Source: Ectothiorhodospira sp. BSL-9 (GTDB taxonomy: Bacteria > Pseudomonadota > Gammaproteobacteria > Ectothiorhodospirales > Ectothiorhodospiraceae). From it: DNA of 64,000 nt. Location: positions 992,001-1,056,000 of the forward strand of contig NZ_CP011994.1 in NCBI RefSeq assembly GCF_001632845.1, in the 5' to 3' direction. The notes under the pieces were generated by a model. The model made no database searches and was not told where the DNA came from. It saw nothing but the letters and a program-made list of their open reading frames with translations. Of this stretch, positions 8,198 to 17,113 are shown piece by piece. A program made the translations under genes and the position numbers. How positions within the stretch are numbered: position 1 is the stretch's first letter; each line of letters opens with the position of its first letter.

Positions 8198-9100
8198 ATG
8201 TCTGATCCGACGCGCCCCCTCACATTGGCCGGTGCAGATGCCATCCCCCCATCGGCTGGCGTGGGCCTCAAACCGGCACACTACCGGACGATCCTTGAAC
8301 AAGCTCCCCAGATGGGTTGGTTCGAGGTCCACGCCGAGAACTACATGGGCGCCGGTGGTCCGCCTCATCGTTACCTGACGGCCATCCGCGAGCGCTACCC
8401 CCTCTCCATTCATGGTGTGGGGCTTTCCATCGGTGGCGCACAGGCACTGGACCGCCAGCATCTCAACCGACTGGCTGAGCTGGTGCGCCGCTATCGCCCC
8501 GGGCTGTTTTCGGAACACCTGGCCTGGTCCACTCACTCGGGTGGATTCTTGAACGACCTGCTGCCCCTGCCCTACACCGACGAGACCCTGGATCGCGTCT
8601 GCCGCCACATCGATCAGGTGCAGGACGTGCTCGGACAACGCCTGTTGCTGGAAAACCCGTCCACCTATGTGGACCTGGCAGACAGCACCATCAGCGAGAT
8701 CCAGTTTCTCGATGCCGTATCGCACCGCACTGGCTGCGGATTGTTGCTGGACGTGAATAATGTTCAGGTCTGCGCCACCAACCATGGCTTTGAGGCCCAG
8801 GCGTATCTGGATGCGTTCCCCATGAATCGGGTGGCCGAGATCCATGTGGCCGGCCACGATCAGCAACAGGACGACGGGGGTCGGCCGCTGCTCATCGACA
8901 CCCATGACCGCCCCGCAACCGCCGGGGTCTGGCAGTTGCTGGACCACACCCTGGCACTCACCGGCCCCCTGCCCGTGCTCATCGAATGGGACAACCACAT
9001 CCCCTCGTGGCCAACCCTGTTCGATGAGTCCCGCAGGGCTCAGCATCTGCTGGATCGCCATATCCTGGATGAGGAGGCAGGCCATGCCCTTGCAAGCTGA
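8198..9100 (+). CDS. bufB1: MNIO-family (DUF692) multinuclear iron oxygenase for bufferin maturation
   Basis: A 300-residue TIM-barrel enzyme of the DUF692/MNIO family, which modifies peptide cysteines with an iron cluster. Metal-ligand segments of the family are present: EVHAENYM, SIHGVGLSIGG, SEHLAWS, LLDVNNVQVC, EIHVAGHD and IDTHDRP. It sits 72 bases after bufA and overlaps bufC by 17 bases, matching known bufA-bufB-bufC operons. Substrate assignment to the bufA product rests on this context. Confidence 0.92.
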   Translation: MSDPTRPLTLAGADAIPPSAGVGLKPAHYRTILEQAPQMGWFEVHAENYMGAGGPPHRYLTAIRERYPLSIHGVGLSIGGAQALDRQHLNRLAELVRRYRPGLFSEHLAWSTHSGGFLNDLLPLPYTDETLDRVCRHIDQVQDVLGQRLLLENPSTYVDLADSTISEIQFLDAVSHRTGCGLLLDVNNVQVCATNHGFEAQAYLDAFPMNRVAEIHVAGHDQQQDDGGRPLLIDTHDRPATAGVWQLLDHTLALTGPLPVLIEWDNHIPSWPTLFDESRRAQHLLDRHILDEEAGHALAS

Positions 9101-9848
9101 ATACGAGGCCGATTTCGTGCAGGCCCTGCGCCAGCCCGACACCCCGCTGCCCGTGGGGGTTCGCGGCCATGGTTCCCTGCCGCCAGTACTGCGGTTTGGC
9201 GTTTATCGCAACAATGTGCACGTCAGCCTGGTGGAAGCCGTGACCCGGCTCTACCCCGTGGTCCAGCGGCTGGTGGGAGAATCATTCTTTCATGCCCTTG
9301 CCCGCCGCTTTGTGGGGCAGGTGCTGCCTGAAAGCCCGGTACTCATCGACTATGGAGAGGCATTTCCCGATTTTATCGACTACTTTGAACCGGCCGCTCG
9401 CCTACCCTATCTTGGCGATGTGGCGCACATCGAGTGGGCCTGGCACCGTGCCTATCATGCCCAGGATCAGACGCCACTGCCGCCCCAGGCACTGTCCCGG
9501 ATACCGCCCGAACAAGTGGGGCACCTGCACCTTGGGTTGCACCCCTCCCTGCGCGTGCTCGAGTCCCCCTGGCCGGCCCGTTCCATCTGGCATACCAATC
9601 GCCATGATGCCCAGGTGAAGCGTATCGATCTGGAGAGCGGCGCTGAGGCCACCCTCGTCTGCAGGCCCCACATGGATGTCCAGGTTCACCGGGTTCCCTT
9701 GGGCACGGCAACCTTTGTCAAGGCCCTGAGCGCAGGTTGCCGCCTGGCACAGGCGGTCGACCAGGCCACCCAGCACCCCGGTTTCGATCTGCAGGCCAGC
9801 CTTGAGAGGCTGGTGGGCAGTGGCGGCGTCACCGCGTTTCGGTTCTGA
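9084..9848 (+). CDS. bufC1: Bufferin maturation partner (DUF2063/HvfC family)
   Basis: A 254-residue protein of the DUF2063 family, which presents the precursor peptide to the MNIO enzyme. The family N-terminal domain is visible (FVQALRQPDTPLPVG, LRFGVYRNNVHVSLVEAV, LYPVVQRLVGESFFHALARR), followed by DYGEAFPDFIDYF and LPYLGDVAHIEWAWHRAYHA. The ATG at 9084 lies inside the end of bufB, implying translational coupling. The C-terminal half is the more variable domain. Confidence 0.88.
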   Translation: MPLQAEYEADFVQALRQPDTPLPVGVRGHGSLPPVLRFGVYRNNVHVSLVEAVTRLYPVVQRLVGESFFHALARRFVGQVLPESPVLIDYGEAFPDFIDYFEPAARLPYLGDVAHIEWAWHRAYHAQDQTPLPPQALSRIPPEQVGHLHLGLHPSLRVLESPWPARSIWHTNRHDAQVKRIDLESGAEATLVCRPHMDVQVHRVPLGTATFVKALSAGCRLAQAVDQATQHPGFDLQASLERLVGSGGVTAFRF

Positions 9849-9861
9849 CAGGCCCACGCAC

Positions 9862-11538
9862 ATGAACACACTCCCCCTCTCCCTGAGTCGACATCACTGG
9901 CGCCGGGTGGTATCGGTCAACGGCATGGCCCTGTTACTGCGCAGCCTGATGCTGGTCACCCTGTATTATGCCGTGGGCATGTGGGGGTTCGTCTTTACCC
10001 CCGATGCCCATGGCATTCCCCTGGTGTGGCCTGCCACCGGTGTGGGACTGGCCTTCGTGTTTCTCTACGGCTACTGGATGCTGCCTGCTGTGGGCATCGC
10101 CGCCGCCCTGATCACCTGGCAGTTCACTCTGGAAGTGGTGCCCCCGCTCGAAGCGGTCGGGATCGTCGCGGCCACGTTGATGGGGGTGGCCTTGGGCGGT
10201 CACCTGCTGCGGCGCCTGATCATGAGGCCGCGACTGGATCGGTTGCGGGATGTGTGGCTGTTCCTGAGCGTTGGCGCCGTGGCGTCCTCAGGGCTGGCGG
10301 CCCTGGCCGGGGCCTGGGGCATGGCCGTGGGCCTGGAGGAGGTGCGCTTCACCCAGACCTGGTGGCTGTGCTGGGTGGCGGACCTGATGGGACTGGTGCT
10401 GGTGGCGCCGGCGCTCATCAGTTGGCTGGGGGCGCCGGTCCGTCTCAGCCGACCGGTATGGATCAAGGCGGTGGTCCTCACGACCGGCATTACCGGCATT
10501 GCTGCGCTCGTGTATTCCGGCGTGCTGCCTGCGGGGATCGCCATGCCGCTGTCCTACGCGGTCTTTCCACTCATCATGCTGGCAGCGGTGCGCTGCCCTG
10601 TTCAGATCACCGTAACGCTCACCCTGATCGCCGGGCTCATCGCCCTGTCCGGGACCGGCTGGGGCTTGGGGCCATTCGTTGACATGGGTCTGGACGAGAG
10701 CCTGTTGTCCCTCAATGCCCAACTGGCCCTGCTGGTCCTGACCGGACTGGTGCTCAACGCCCTGAGCCATGAGCGCGAGGCGGCAGAGCAGCGGGCACGT
10801 CACTACCTGGAGGATCTCGCCCGGGCGGGACGACTGAGCACGCTGGGCGAGTTGTCCTCCAGTCTAGCCCATGAACTCAACCAGCCCTTATGTGCCTTAT
10901 CAAGCTATGCCCAGGCCTGCAAGCGCCTGCTGGCCCAGGGCAAGATGGATGCCCTCCAGGAGGCACTGGGGCAGCTGGACGCCAGTGCCCACCGGGCTGC
11001 AGAAACGGTGCGACAGATGCGTGCCTTTGCAGCCGGTCAAACCCCCGAGCAACAACCCGTATCGCCCCGTGACCTGGTGCATCCGGTACTTGAACTGCTG
11101 CGACCGGAACTGAACCGGCGCCATATCCCATTGACGGTCCATCTCCCCGACGCGCTGCCCAGGGTCTCCGTGGTTCCCCTACAGGTGGAACAGGTGCTCA
11201 TCAACCTGCTGCGCAATGCCATGGACGCCGTCCAGGGCAGGAGTCCAGCGCGCATTGATCTTCAGGTGGCCTCCACGCGCGATGGCCTGACCATGATTGT
11301 CACCGACACGGGACCGGGGATCCCCCCCGAACGCCTGCCCCGACTCTTCGATCCTTTCGCCACCTGGAAGGAAGGGGGACTGGGGTTGGGCTTGTCCATC
11401 AGCCGATCCCTGATCGAGGCCCACGGGGGGCAATTGACCGCACGCAACCTGCCGGAAGGCGGGGCCGAATTTCGTTTCAACCTCCCTTTGGAGACGCATC
11501 ATGCCAACCCAAACACCCCATATTCATCTCGTGGATGA
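9862..11538 (+). CDS. Membrane sensor histidine kinase with MASE1 domain
   Basis: A 558-residue kinase. The N-terminal half is a MASE1-type integral membrane sensor with about eight hydrophobic segments (for example FTPDAHGIPLVWPATGVGLA). It is followed by a HisKA domain with the phospho-acceptor in SSLAHELNQPLCALSSYA, an N-box (LINLLRNAMDAVQ), and G-boxes (DTGPGIPPERLPRLFDPF, GLGLGLSISRSLIEAHGG). ATG 9862 was chosen because it lies 13 bases after the bufC stop. It overlaps the regulator gene by 38 bases, so the two are a cotranscribed two-component pair; the signal is unknown. Confidence 0.9.
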   Translation: MNTLPLSLSRHHWRRVVSVNGMALLLRSLMLVTLYYAVGMWGFVFTPDAHGIPLVWPATGVGLAFVFLYGYWMLPAVGIAAALITWQFTLEVVPPLEAVGIVAATLMGVALGGHLLRRLIMRPRLDRLRDVWLFLSVGAVASSGLAALAGAWGMAVGLEEVRFTQTWWLCWVADLMGLVLVAPALISWLGAPVRLSRPVWIKAVVLTTGITGIAALVYSGVLPAGIAMPLSYAVFPLIMLAAVRCPVQITVTLTLIAGLIALSGTGWGLGPFVDMGLDESLLSLNAQLALLVLTGLVLNALSHEREAAEQRARHYLEDLARAGRLSTLGELSSSLAHELNQPLCALSSYAQACKRLLAQGKMDALQEALGQLDASAHRAAETVRQMRAFAAGQTPEQQPVSPRDLVHPVLELLRPELNRRHIPLTVHLPDALPRVSVVPLQVEQVLINLLRNAMDAVQGRSPARIDLQVASTRDGLTMIVTDTGPGIPPERLPRLFDPFATWKEGGLGLGLSISRSLIEAHGGQLTARNLPEGGAEFRFNLPLETHHANPNTPYSSRG

Positions 11539-12163
11539 CGATCCGGATGTGCGCGCCGGGGTGAGCCTGCTGCTCAAGAGCGAGGACTTTCATGTCCGCG
11601 CCTTCGGCGACGCCCAGGCGGTGCTCGAGTTCGTGACACCAAAGACCCCCGGCTGCCTGATCCTGGATGTGCGCCTGCCGGACATGGATGGTCTCACCCT
11701 GCAGCGTCGGCTGAAGGAGCAGGACATCCGTATGCCCATCGTGTTCATTACCGGCCACGGAGACATTCCCATGGCGGTGCGGGCACTGAGTGAAGGCGCC
11801 CTGGATTTCCTGGAAAAGCCCTTCGGCGATGAGGCGCTGCTCGACGCGGTGCGCGATGCCCTGGAGCGGGATGCCGAACAACGGGCCGGTGCCCAGGAAG
11901 TCGCCCATCTGCAAGCGCGGCTCGACTCACTGACCCCACGGGAGCGTGACGTTCTGGAGGGTCTGCTGGATGGCAAACCCAACAAGCTCATCGCCCGGGA
12001 TCTGGATGTGAGCGTGCGCACCGTGGAGATCCATCGCAGCAATCTCATGCAAAAGATGGGGGCCAAGAGCGCATCCCACCTGGCTCGGTTGGCCCTGGCC
12101 TGCAGCGAGTATCAACACCGCATGCTGCCGACGACGGCCATCGATGAAAAGTCCTTGTCCTGA
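11501..12163 (+). CDS. FixJ/NarL-type response regulator
   Basis: A 220-residue regulator. The receiver domain has the acidic pocket HLVDDDPD, phospho-acceptor Asp56 in LILDVRLPDMDG, Thr84 and Lys106 (LEKPF). The C-terminal LuxR-type helix-turn-helix is plain (LTPRERDVLEGLLDGKPNKL, VSVRTVEIHRSNLMQKMGAK). It is the partner of the overlapping MASE1 kinase. Its position in the buf cluster makes it the best local candidate for binding the five-times repeated 15-bp motif upstream of bufA and other genes, but that link is inferred. Confidence 0.92.
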   Translation: MPTQTPHIHLVDDDPDVRAGVSLLLKSEDFHVRAFGDAQAVLEFVTPKTPGCLILDVRLPDMDGLTLQRRLKEQDIRMPIVFITGHGDIPMAVRALSEGALDFLEKPFGDEALLDAVRDALERDAEQRAGAQEVAHLQARLDSLTPRERDVLEGLLDGKPNKLIARDLDVSVRTVEIHRSNLMQKMGAKSASHLARLALACSEYQHRMLPTTAIDEKSLS

Positions 12164-12210
12164 GCCGAGCCACATCGGCGACAGGCAACCCCTGGCAGAG
12201 GAGAGTGTCC

Positions 12211-12714
12211 ATGAGCACGTCGATCCATCATCCGGGCAAATCAGCCGGCCAGTCCCTGGTGCGCCTTGTCGACGCCACCGCGCGGGGATTTGGGTATCTG
12301 CCCGCCTCGCTATCGGCCCTTCTGCTGCGGATCGCCGTGGCCATCCCCTTCTGGCGATCGGGGCTGACCAAGTGGGACGGCCTGCAACTCTCCCCGGGGG
12401 CCCGCTGGCTATTCGAGCACGAGTTCCAGCTGCACCTGTTCGGCGAGACCTATACCATGCCCCTGCCCGTTCTCAGTGCTTATCTGGCGGCCATCGGCGA
12501 AATCCTCTTGCCAATCCTGCTGATCCTGGGGCTGGGCACCCGCTTTGCGGCCCTCGGCCTGCTATTGATGACCCTGGTGATCCAGCTGACCATCCCCGAT
12601 GCGTGGGCCACGCATCATTTGCCCTGGGCCGCCATGCTGCTGGCCATCATGACCTGGGGGCCAGGAAGGGCCTCCCTGGATCATGCCCTGGCGCGGTGGT
12701 ACCGCCGCCCATGA
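12211..12714 (+). CDS. DoxX family membrane protein of the buf cluster
   Basis: A 167-residue integral membrane protein with four hydrophobic helices and the DoxX pattern (LLLRIAVAIPFWRSGLTKWD, AAIGEILLPILLILGLGTRF, WAAMLLAIMTWGPGRASLDH). DoxX proteins are common last members of bufferin operons; they are thought to act at the membrane with redox partners. ATG 12211 is preferred over GTG 12205 because the AGAGGAGA ribosome site at 12197-12204 fits it. A second DoxX gene is at 21305. Confidence 0.87.
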   Translation: MSTSIHHPGKSAGQSLVRLVDATARGFGYLPASLSALLLRIAVAIPFWRSGLTKWDGLQLSPGARWLFEHEFQLHLFGETYTMPLPVLSAYLAAIGEILLPILLILGLGTRFAALGLLLMTLVIQLTIPDAWATHHLPWAAMLLAIMTWGPGRASLDHALARWYRRP

Positions 12715-12812
12715 CGACCACCCAGGCGGGCACTACGTAACACGACGTGACGTAGCGGCCGCCACTTTCTCCCAACAGGGAACGACACTCAGATCCATCA
12801 CGAGAGGCCACC

Positions 12813-13370
12813 ATGACCCAAGACCGTTTTCCCCTGCACGAGGATGCTCAAGTCCCTGAGCCTGCGCGTGAACTCAGCATGAGCAAGTTCGGCATGATCC
12901 CCAACCTGATTCGCTCCATGTCCACTTCCCCTCAACTGGCCGAGGCCTATCTCACCCTGAATAACCTGTTCGAACAGACCAGCCTGACGGTGATCGAGCG
13001 CCACGTGATCCTGCTCACCATCAGCGCGCGCCACCAATGCCACTACTGCGTCGCGGCCCATAGCATCACGGCGGACATGTCGGAAGTGCCGGCAAAGATC
13101 ACCCAGGCGCTGCGGGCGCAAGAAGTGCTCGAGGATCCGCGTCTGGAGTCATTGCGCCAGTTCACCCTAGCGGTGGTGGAACAGCGTGGCTGGGTGTCGG
13201 ATGCACAGGTGGAGGATTTTCTGGGCGCCGGGTTCACTGACCAACAGGTGCTGGAAGTCATCCTGGGGGTAGGCCTCAAGACCCTGAGCAATTACACCAA
13301 CCACGTCACCGCGACCACGCTGGATGAACCCTTTGCGGCTCGCCGCTGGGAACCTTCGGCATCGGGTTGA
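12813..13370 (+). CDS. AhpD-like carboxymuconolactone decarboxylase family protein 1
   Basis: A 185-residue all-helical protein of the CMD/AhpD family with the redox CxxC pair at Cys76 and Cys79 in SARHQCHYCVAAH, followed by the conserved His. Such proteins serve as thiol peroxidase partners or peroxidases. GAGAGGCC precedes the ATG. It lies after the DoxX gene in the same direction with a 98-base gap. A paralogue of related size and motif is at 14699, and a kinase gene lies between them on the opposite strand. Confidence 0.85.
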   Translation: MTQDRFPLHEDAQVPEPARELSMSKFGMIPNLIRSMSTSPQLAEAYLTLNNLFEQTSLTVIERHVILLTISARHQCHYCVAAHSITADMSEVPAKITQALRAQEVLEDPRLESLRQFTLAVVEQRGWVSDAQVEDFLGAGFTDQQVLEVILGVGLKTLSNYTNHVTATTLDEPFAARRWEPSASG

Positions 13371-13386
13371 CCGCCGAGCCGAGGGA

Positions 13387-14478
13387 TCAGGGCCTAGGCA
13401 TCGGGTCACCATCAGGGCGCTTGGCGCCAGGCTGAGGCCTTGATGGTGTCCCTTCCAGCGTCGGCCCTGCAGGCAATACCAGCCGAAAGGTGGTTCCCTC
13501 CAGACCCGAGTTCAGGAGGAGCAGATCTCCCTGGTGATTACGCGCCAACTCCCACGCGATGGCCAGGCCCAGCCCCGCCCCTCCAGGCGTTCGTGAGCCG
13601 GACTTTTCCGAGAACAAGCGAGCGCGCATCGCCTCCGGGATACCCGGGCCGTCATCCGACAGGTCGATCAGCAACGAGTCGGCTTCACGACTGGCGATCA
13701 CCTGGAGGCGCGAGGCACCTGCGGCCAGCGCATTACGGACCAGGTTCAGCAGAATACGGTAAACCTGATCGAAGTCCGCATCCACCTCTGCATCCGCTGC
13801 TTGCGAGGTATCCAGGGAGGCACGGGCCACCTCTTCGGGGCCGATGGCCGCACGGATCTCTTCAAGCACATCCCCCAGCAAGAACCGCTCCCGCTGGGGT
13901 TGCTGCTCTTCGGCATTGCCCACCTCCAGGGTTTGCTGGCACATGTTCACGGCACGGTCCACCGAACGCGTGATCAGTTCCGCACTGCGCCTGACCATGG
14001 GATCTTCATGACGGCAGAGTCGATCCCCCATCAGGCGGGATGCCACCATGGTGTTACGCAGGTCGTGGGTGAGCTTGCGGATGGATCGACCCAATTCCGC
14101 CAGTTGTTCCTCGCGTCGATCACGGACGACAGTCAGGACGTAGACGTGCCCCCCGATGCACACTTCGGTTGCCCGCACCTGCGCAGGCAACAGGGATCCA
14201 TCCCGGGTGCGACAGGACAGATCATCGGCCACCCAACGGCCATGCTCACGCACGGACACCATGAAGGCATCCAGCCGCGGGATCTCGTGGGGGTGTATGT
14301 CCGTGGGGGTCAGCTGGGTGAATTCCTCGGCCGAATACCCCAGAAACCGACAGGCCGCCGCATTGGCGCCAATGAAACGCCCTTGAGCCGGGTCGATCAG
14401 GAATGCCGGGTCGTAGAGCTCCTCGAACAACTGAGCAATGCCCTGTGCGCTGTTCGCAATGGCGTCGGCAAGGATCAT
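13387..14478 (-). CDS. PAS-domain sensor histidine kinase, soluble
   Basis: A 363-residue kinase with one PAS domain (ELYDPAFLIDPAQGRFIGAN, ACRFLGYSAEEF) and a PAC-like end (DLSCRTRDGSLLPAQVRATE), then a HisKA-like helix with the acceptor in IRKLTHDLRNTMVASRL, an N-box (ILLNLVRNALAAGAS) and G-boxes (LSDDGPGIPEAMR, GAGLGLAIAWELARNHQG). No membrane segment is seen, so it senses in the cytosol. ATG 14478 has a GGGAA ribosome site. No regulator gene is adjacent. It is convergent with the AhpD-like gene at 12813 and divergent from the one at 14699. Confidence 0.88.
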   Translation of the reverse strand: MILADAIANSAQGIAQLFEELYDPAFLIDPAQGRFIGANAAACRFLGYSAEEFTQLTPTDIHPHEIPRLDAFMVSVREHGRWVADDLSCRTRDGSLLPAQVRATEVCIGGHVYVLTVVRDRREEQLAELGRSIRKLTHDLRNTMVASRLMGDRLCRHEDPMVRRSAELITRSVDRAVNMCQQTLEVGNAEEQQPQRERFLLGDVLEEIRAAIGPEEVARASLDTSQAADAEVDADFDQVYRILLNLVRNALAAGASRLQVIASREADSLLIDLSDDGPGIPEAMRARLFSEKSGSRTPGGAGLGLAIAWELARNHQGDLLLLNSGLEGTTFRLVLPAGPTLEGTPSRPQPGAKRPDGDPMPRP

Positions 14479-14698
14479 AAGTGATTCCCGGACAGCGTCT
14501 TTACCCAACCCTTCATGGCTGACCCTCGACCCGATGCACCAATCCTGTGCCCCAAGCCATGTATGGCGGGCGTTGAAGCCCAAGGGCCAGCATTGTGGTT
14601 ATCCCGGATAGCCAAGCTGGCCAGGCAGTGCCATCCTTGAACCACGACCGGGACCTTCCCCAAGGCGCGCAGCGGGCGCAATGCAAAGGCCGACACCC

Positions 14699-15220
14699 AT
14701 GACACAATACGATCATGATAGTGAAACAAGTCGTAGCACCCTGCAACAGGTGGCTGCGGATTTTGCGGGCACCGTTCCCAATCTCTACCGCACACTCGAT
14801 CGTCATTCGCTGTCACTGGAGGCCTTTGTACAACTGGAGCATCTGCTTGAGCGCCATGGCAGGCTCCCCCCGGATGAGCAGGCCCTGGTGGTTCTCGAGG
14901 TGGCCGTGCACAACGAGTGCACCTATTGCCAGGGCGTCTTCTCCAGGGAGGCTGCCCGGGCCGGTGTCGACACCCGAACCATCGCCGAAGTCGTGGCCAG
15001 GCGGCCACTGGGTCAGCATCGCTACCGATACCTACTCGAGGCCACGCGCCAGATCATGGAGCGTCGCGGTTGCCTGGGTCGGGCGCAAGTGGGGCTCTTC
15101 GAGGAACGGGGCGTGTCCCACGAGGACCTGCTGGAGATCATCACCATCATCTCCACATTCACCCTGGCCACCTATGCCAACAATCTGCTTCACACCCGGA
15201 TTGATCCCGAATACCGTTAA
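14699..15220 (+). CDS. AhpD-like carboxymuconolactone decarboxylase family protein 2
   Basis: A 173-residue helical protein with the AhpD-type CxxC at Cys74 and Cys77 (VHNECTYCQGVFS). In this copy the position usually held by His after CxxC reads Gln-Gly-Val-Phe-Ser, as in a subset of CMD proteins. It differs clearly from the protein at 12813, so this is not a recent duplication. The 3' end overlaps the end of the convergent FMN-enzyme gene by four bases. Confidence 0.82.
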   Translation: MTQYDHDSETSRSTLQQVAADFAGTVPNLYRTLDRHSLSLEAFVQLEHLLERHGRLPPDEQALVVLEVAVHNECTYCQGVFSREAARAGVDTRTIAEVVARRPLGQHRYRYLLEATRQIMERRGCLGRAQVGLFEERGVSHEDLLEIITIISTFTLATYANNLLHTRIDPEYR

Positions 15221-16854
15221 ACCCGCTCCAGCACCTCTTCAGTGCCAGAGCGGGTGCGGGTGAGACAATGCCGGGGCAGGAAGTGGTCCACGTCTGCCTC
15301 CTCCCAATAGAGGGCAAACTCCGGTGGCAAGGGCTGTTTGAGCAGTGCGCCATAGGGCATGTAAGGGAAGATCTCGTCATAGCGCCTGATGGCATGCTGA
15401 TCAATCCGGCGGTGTATGTGAGTCCTGTTCAACTCCAGGGTGTGACACAGGCCGGCAGAGGCGATCAGTTCAGCGGTCGCCCGCAGGGTCCTGGCATGGT
15501 AAGAGGCGACTCGATCCCCCTTGTCACTCACCACCAGACCTCGTTGCAATCGGGAATTCTGCGTGGCTACCCCCGTTGGGCAGTGGTTGCTGTTGCACAC
15601 CAGTGACTGCACGCACCCCAAGGCCAGCATCATGCCCCGGGCGCTGTTGCACAGATCGGCGCCCAGCGCCAGATTCTTGACCAGGTGAAATCCCGTCAGA
15701 ATCTTTCCCGAGGCGATCACGGTGACCGAGGATCTGAGCCCAAAACCGGTCAGGCAGTCGTCAACGAACGCCAGGGCGGCGCGCAGTGGCATGCCCACCG
15801 AGTTGGTGTATTCCAGGGGCGCAGCCCCCGTACCGCCCTCCCCGCCATCCACCGTGATGAAATCCGGGGCAATTCCGGATTCCACCATGGCCTTGCACAG
15901 GGCGACAAATTCGCTGCGCCGGCCGATGCACAGTTTGAAACCCACGGGCTTGCCGCCGGAGAGTTCCCGCAGGCGCCCAATGAAAACCATCAGACCCAGG
16001 GGAGAATCAAAGGCGCTATGGGTGGGTGGAGACTCCACCTCCACACCCACCGGAACGTCGCGGATCGCGGCAATCTCCGGTGTATTCTTGGCGGCGGGCA
16101 GGATACCCCCGTGGCCGGGCTTGGCCCCCTGAGAGAGCTTGATCTCGATCATCCTGACCGAATCCCTGACTGCATTCTCCCTGAATGTGTCGGGACAGAA
16201 TCGGCCCGCGCGATCCCGGCAACCGAAGTAGCCGGTGCCGATCTGCCAGATCAGATCGCCCCCCTCCCGCAGGTGATAGGGGCTGATACCCCCCTCCCCC
16301 GTGTTGTGGGCAAAGCCGCCCTTGCAAGCCCCCCGATTGAGCGCCAGAACGGCATTCTGACTCAAGGCACCATAGCTCATGGCAGAAACGTTCAGGATGC
16401 TGGCCCTGTAAGGCTGACGACAGTCGGGCCCACCCACCTTGACACGCAGCGGTTCGACCTTATCCACGGGAATGGCCGCCAGGGAATGGCCGATCCACTC
16501 GTAGCCGCTGCGATAGACATCCACCCGGGTGCCAAAGGGCACACTGTCGATCTCCCCCTTGGCCCGCTGATAGACGATGCTGCGAAACATGCGGCTGATG
16601 GGCGCCCCATCGATGTCCGACTCGATGAAGTATTGCCGCACGAAAGGCCGTAACGCCTCCATCATCCAACGCCCGCGGGCAAACAAGGGAAAATTGCGGC
16701 GCAGGGAGTGGCGGGTTTGAAAATGATCCCGCAGGGCCACCAGGGCCAGGACGACCCCCGCCACCGTAGCCAGGATCACGGGCGGCCAAAACCAGAATAG
16801 CGATGCGACAGACAGCGCCACGATGCCGGCCAGGATCAATACAACGATGGGCAT
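15217..16854 (-). CDS. FMN-binding glutamate synthase family protein, membrane anchored
   Basis: A 545-residue protein whose core is the FMN/2-oxoglutarate domain of glutamate synthase: SAMSYGALSQNAVLALNRGA, HNTGEGGISPYH, KLSQGAKPGHGGILPA, EVESPPTHSAFDSP, FITVDGGEGGTGAAP. A cluster-type cysteine region (CVQSLVCNSNHCPTGVATQ) is present. Two N-terminal hydrophobic segments suggest membrane attachment, and there is no glutaminase domain, so the natural substrate is uncertain. ATG 16854 follows GGAG at good spacing. It is divergent from the porin gene, with a shared regulatory motif between them. Confidence 0.88.
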   Translation of the reverse strand: MPIVVLILAGIVALSVASLFWFWPPVILATVAGVVLALVALRDHFQTRHSLRRNFPLFARGRWMMEALRPFVRQYFIESDIDGAPISRMFRSIVYQRAKGEIDSVPFGTRVDVYRSGYEWIGHSLAAIPVDKVEPLRVKVGGPDCRQPYRASILNVSAMSYGALSQNAVLALNRGACKGGFAHNTGEGGISPYHLREGGDLIWQIGTGYFGCRDRAGRFCPDTFRENAVRDSVRMIEIKLSQGAKPGHGGILPAAKNTPEIAAIRDVPVGVEVESPPTHSAFDSPLGLMVFIGRLRELSGGKPVGFKLCIGRRSEFVALCKAMVESGIAPDFITVDGGEGGTGAAPLEYTNSVGMPLRAALAFVDDCLTGFGLRSSVTVIASGKILTGFHLVKNLALGADLCNSARGMMLALGCVQSLVCNSNHCPTGVATQNSRLQRGLVVSDKGDRVASYHARTLRATAELIASAGLCHTLELNRTHIHRRIDQHAIRRYDEIFPYMPYGALLKQPLPPEFALYWEEADVDHFLPRHCLTRTRSGTEEVLERV

Positions 16855-16937
16855 GGCAGATCTCCAGGTCCTGTCCAGGTCGAGCACGGCAACGACCTAC
16901 AGGGACAGAGTAGGCCGCCACCACCCAGACACCCATG

Positions 16938-16952
16938 CGTAGGAATACTTAC
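16938..16952 (-). promoter_or_regulatory. Shared 15-bp motif between FMN enzyme and porin genes
   Basis: Read on the minus strand this is GTAAGTATTCCTACG, identical to the bufA site over its last 11 bases. It is 84 bases from the FMN-enzyme start and 162 bases from the porin start. Confidence 0.6.
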
Positions 16953-17113
16953 CCAGAGGCGCGCCAACGCCAGCCTCTAAGCAAAAACACTTAAGTAAAA
17001 CAACGCATTACCCCACTCACCCCGGAATCCTACGCTCCTGTTGAGCCCGGGATTCAAGGCCTTTCTCCCTGGCTCCGGCATCCCTAAGACCGCTGACTCC
17101 GGGAGTGAAAACC

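Noticed and set aside
12735-12760. CTACGTAACACGACGTGACGTAG as a regulatory site before the AhpD-like gene
   Set aside because: A rough dyad, but it does not match the shared motif and no second copy was found.
15685-16653. 322-codon plus-strand frame inside the FMN enzyme gene
   Set aside because: Antisense to a gene with strong glutamate-synthase motifs.
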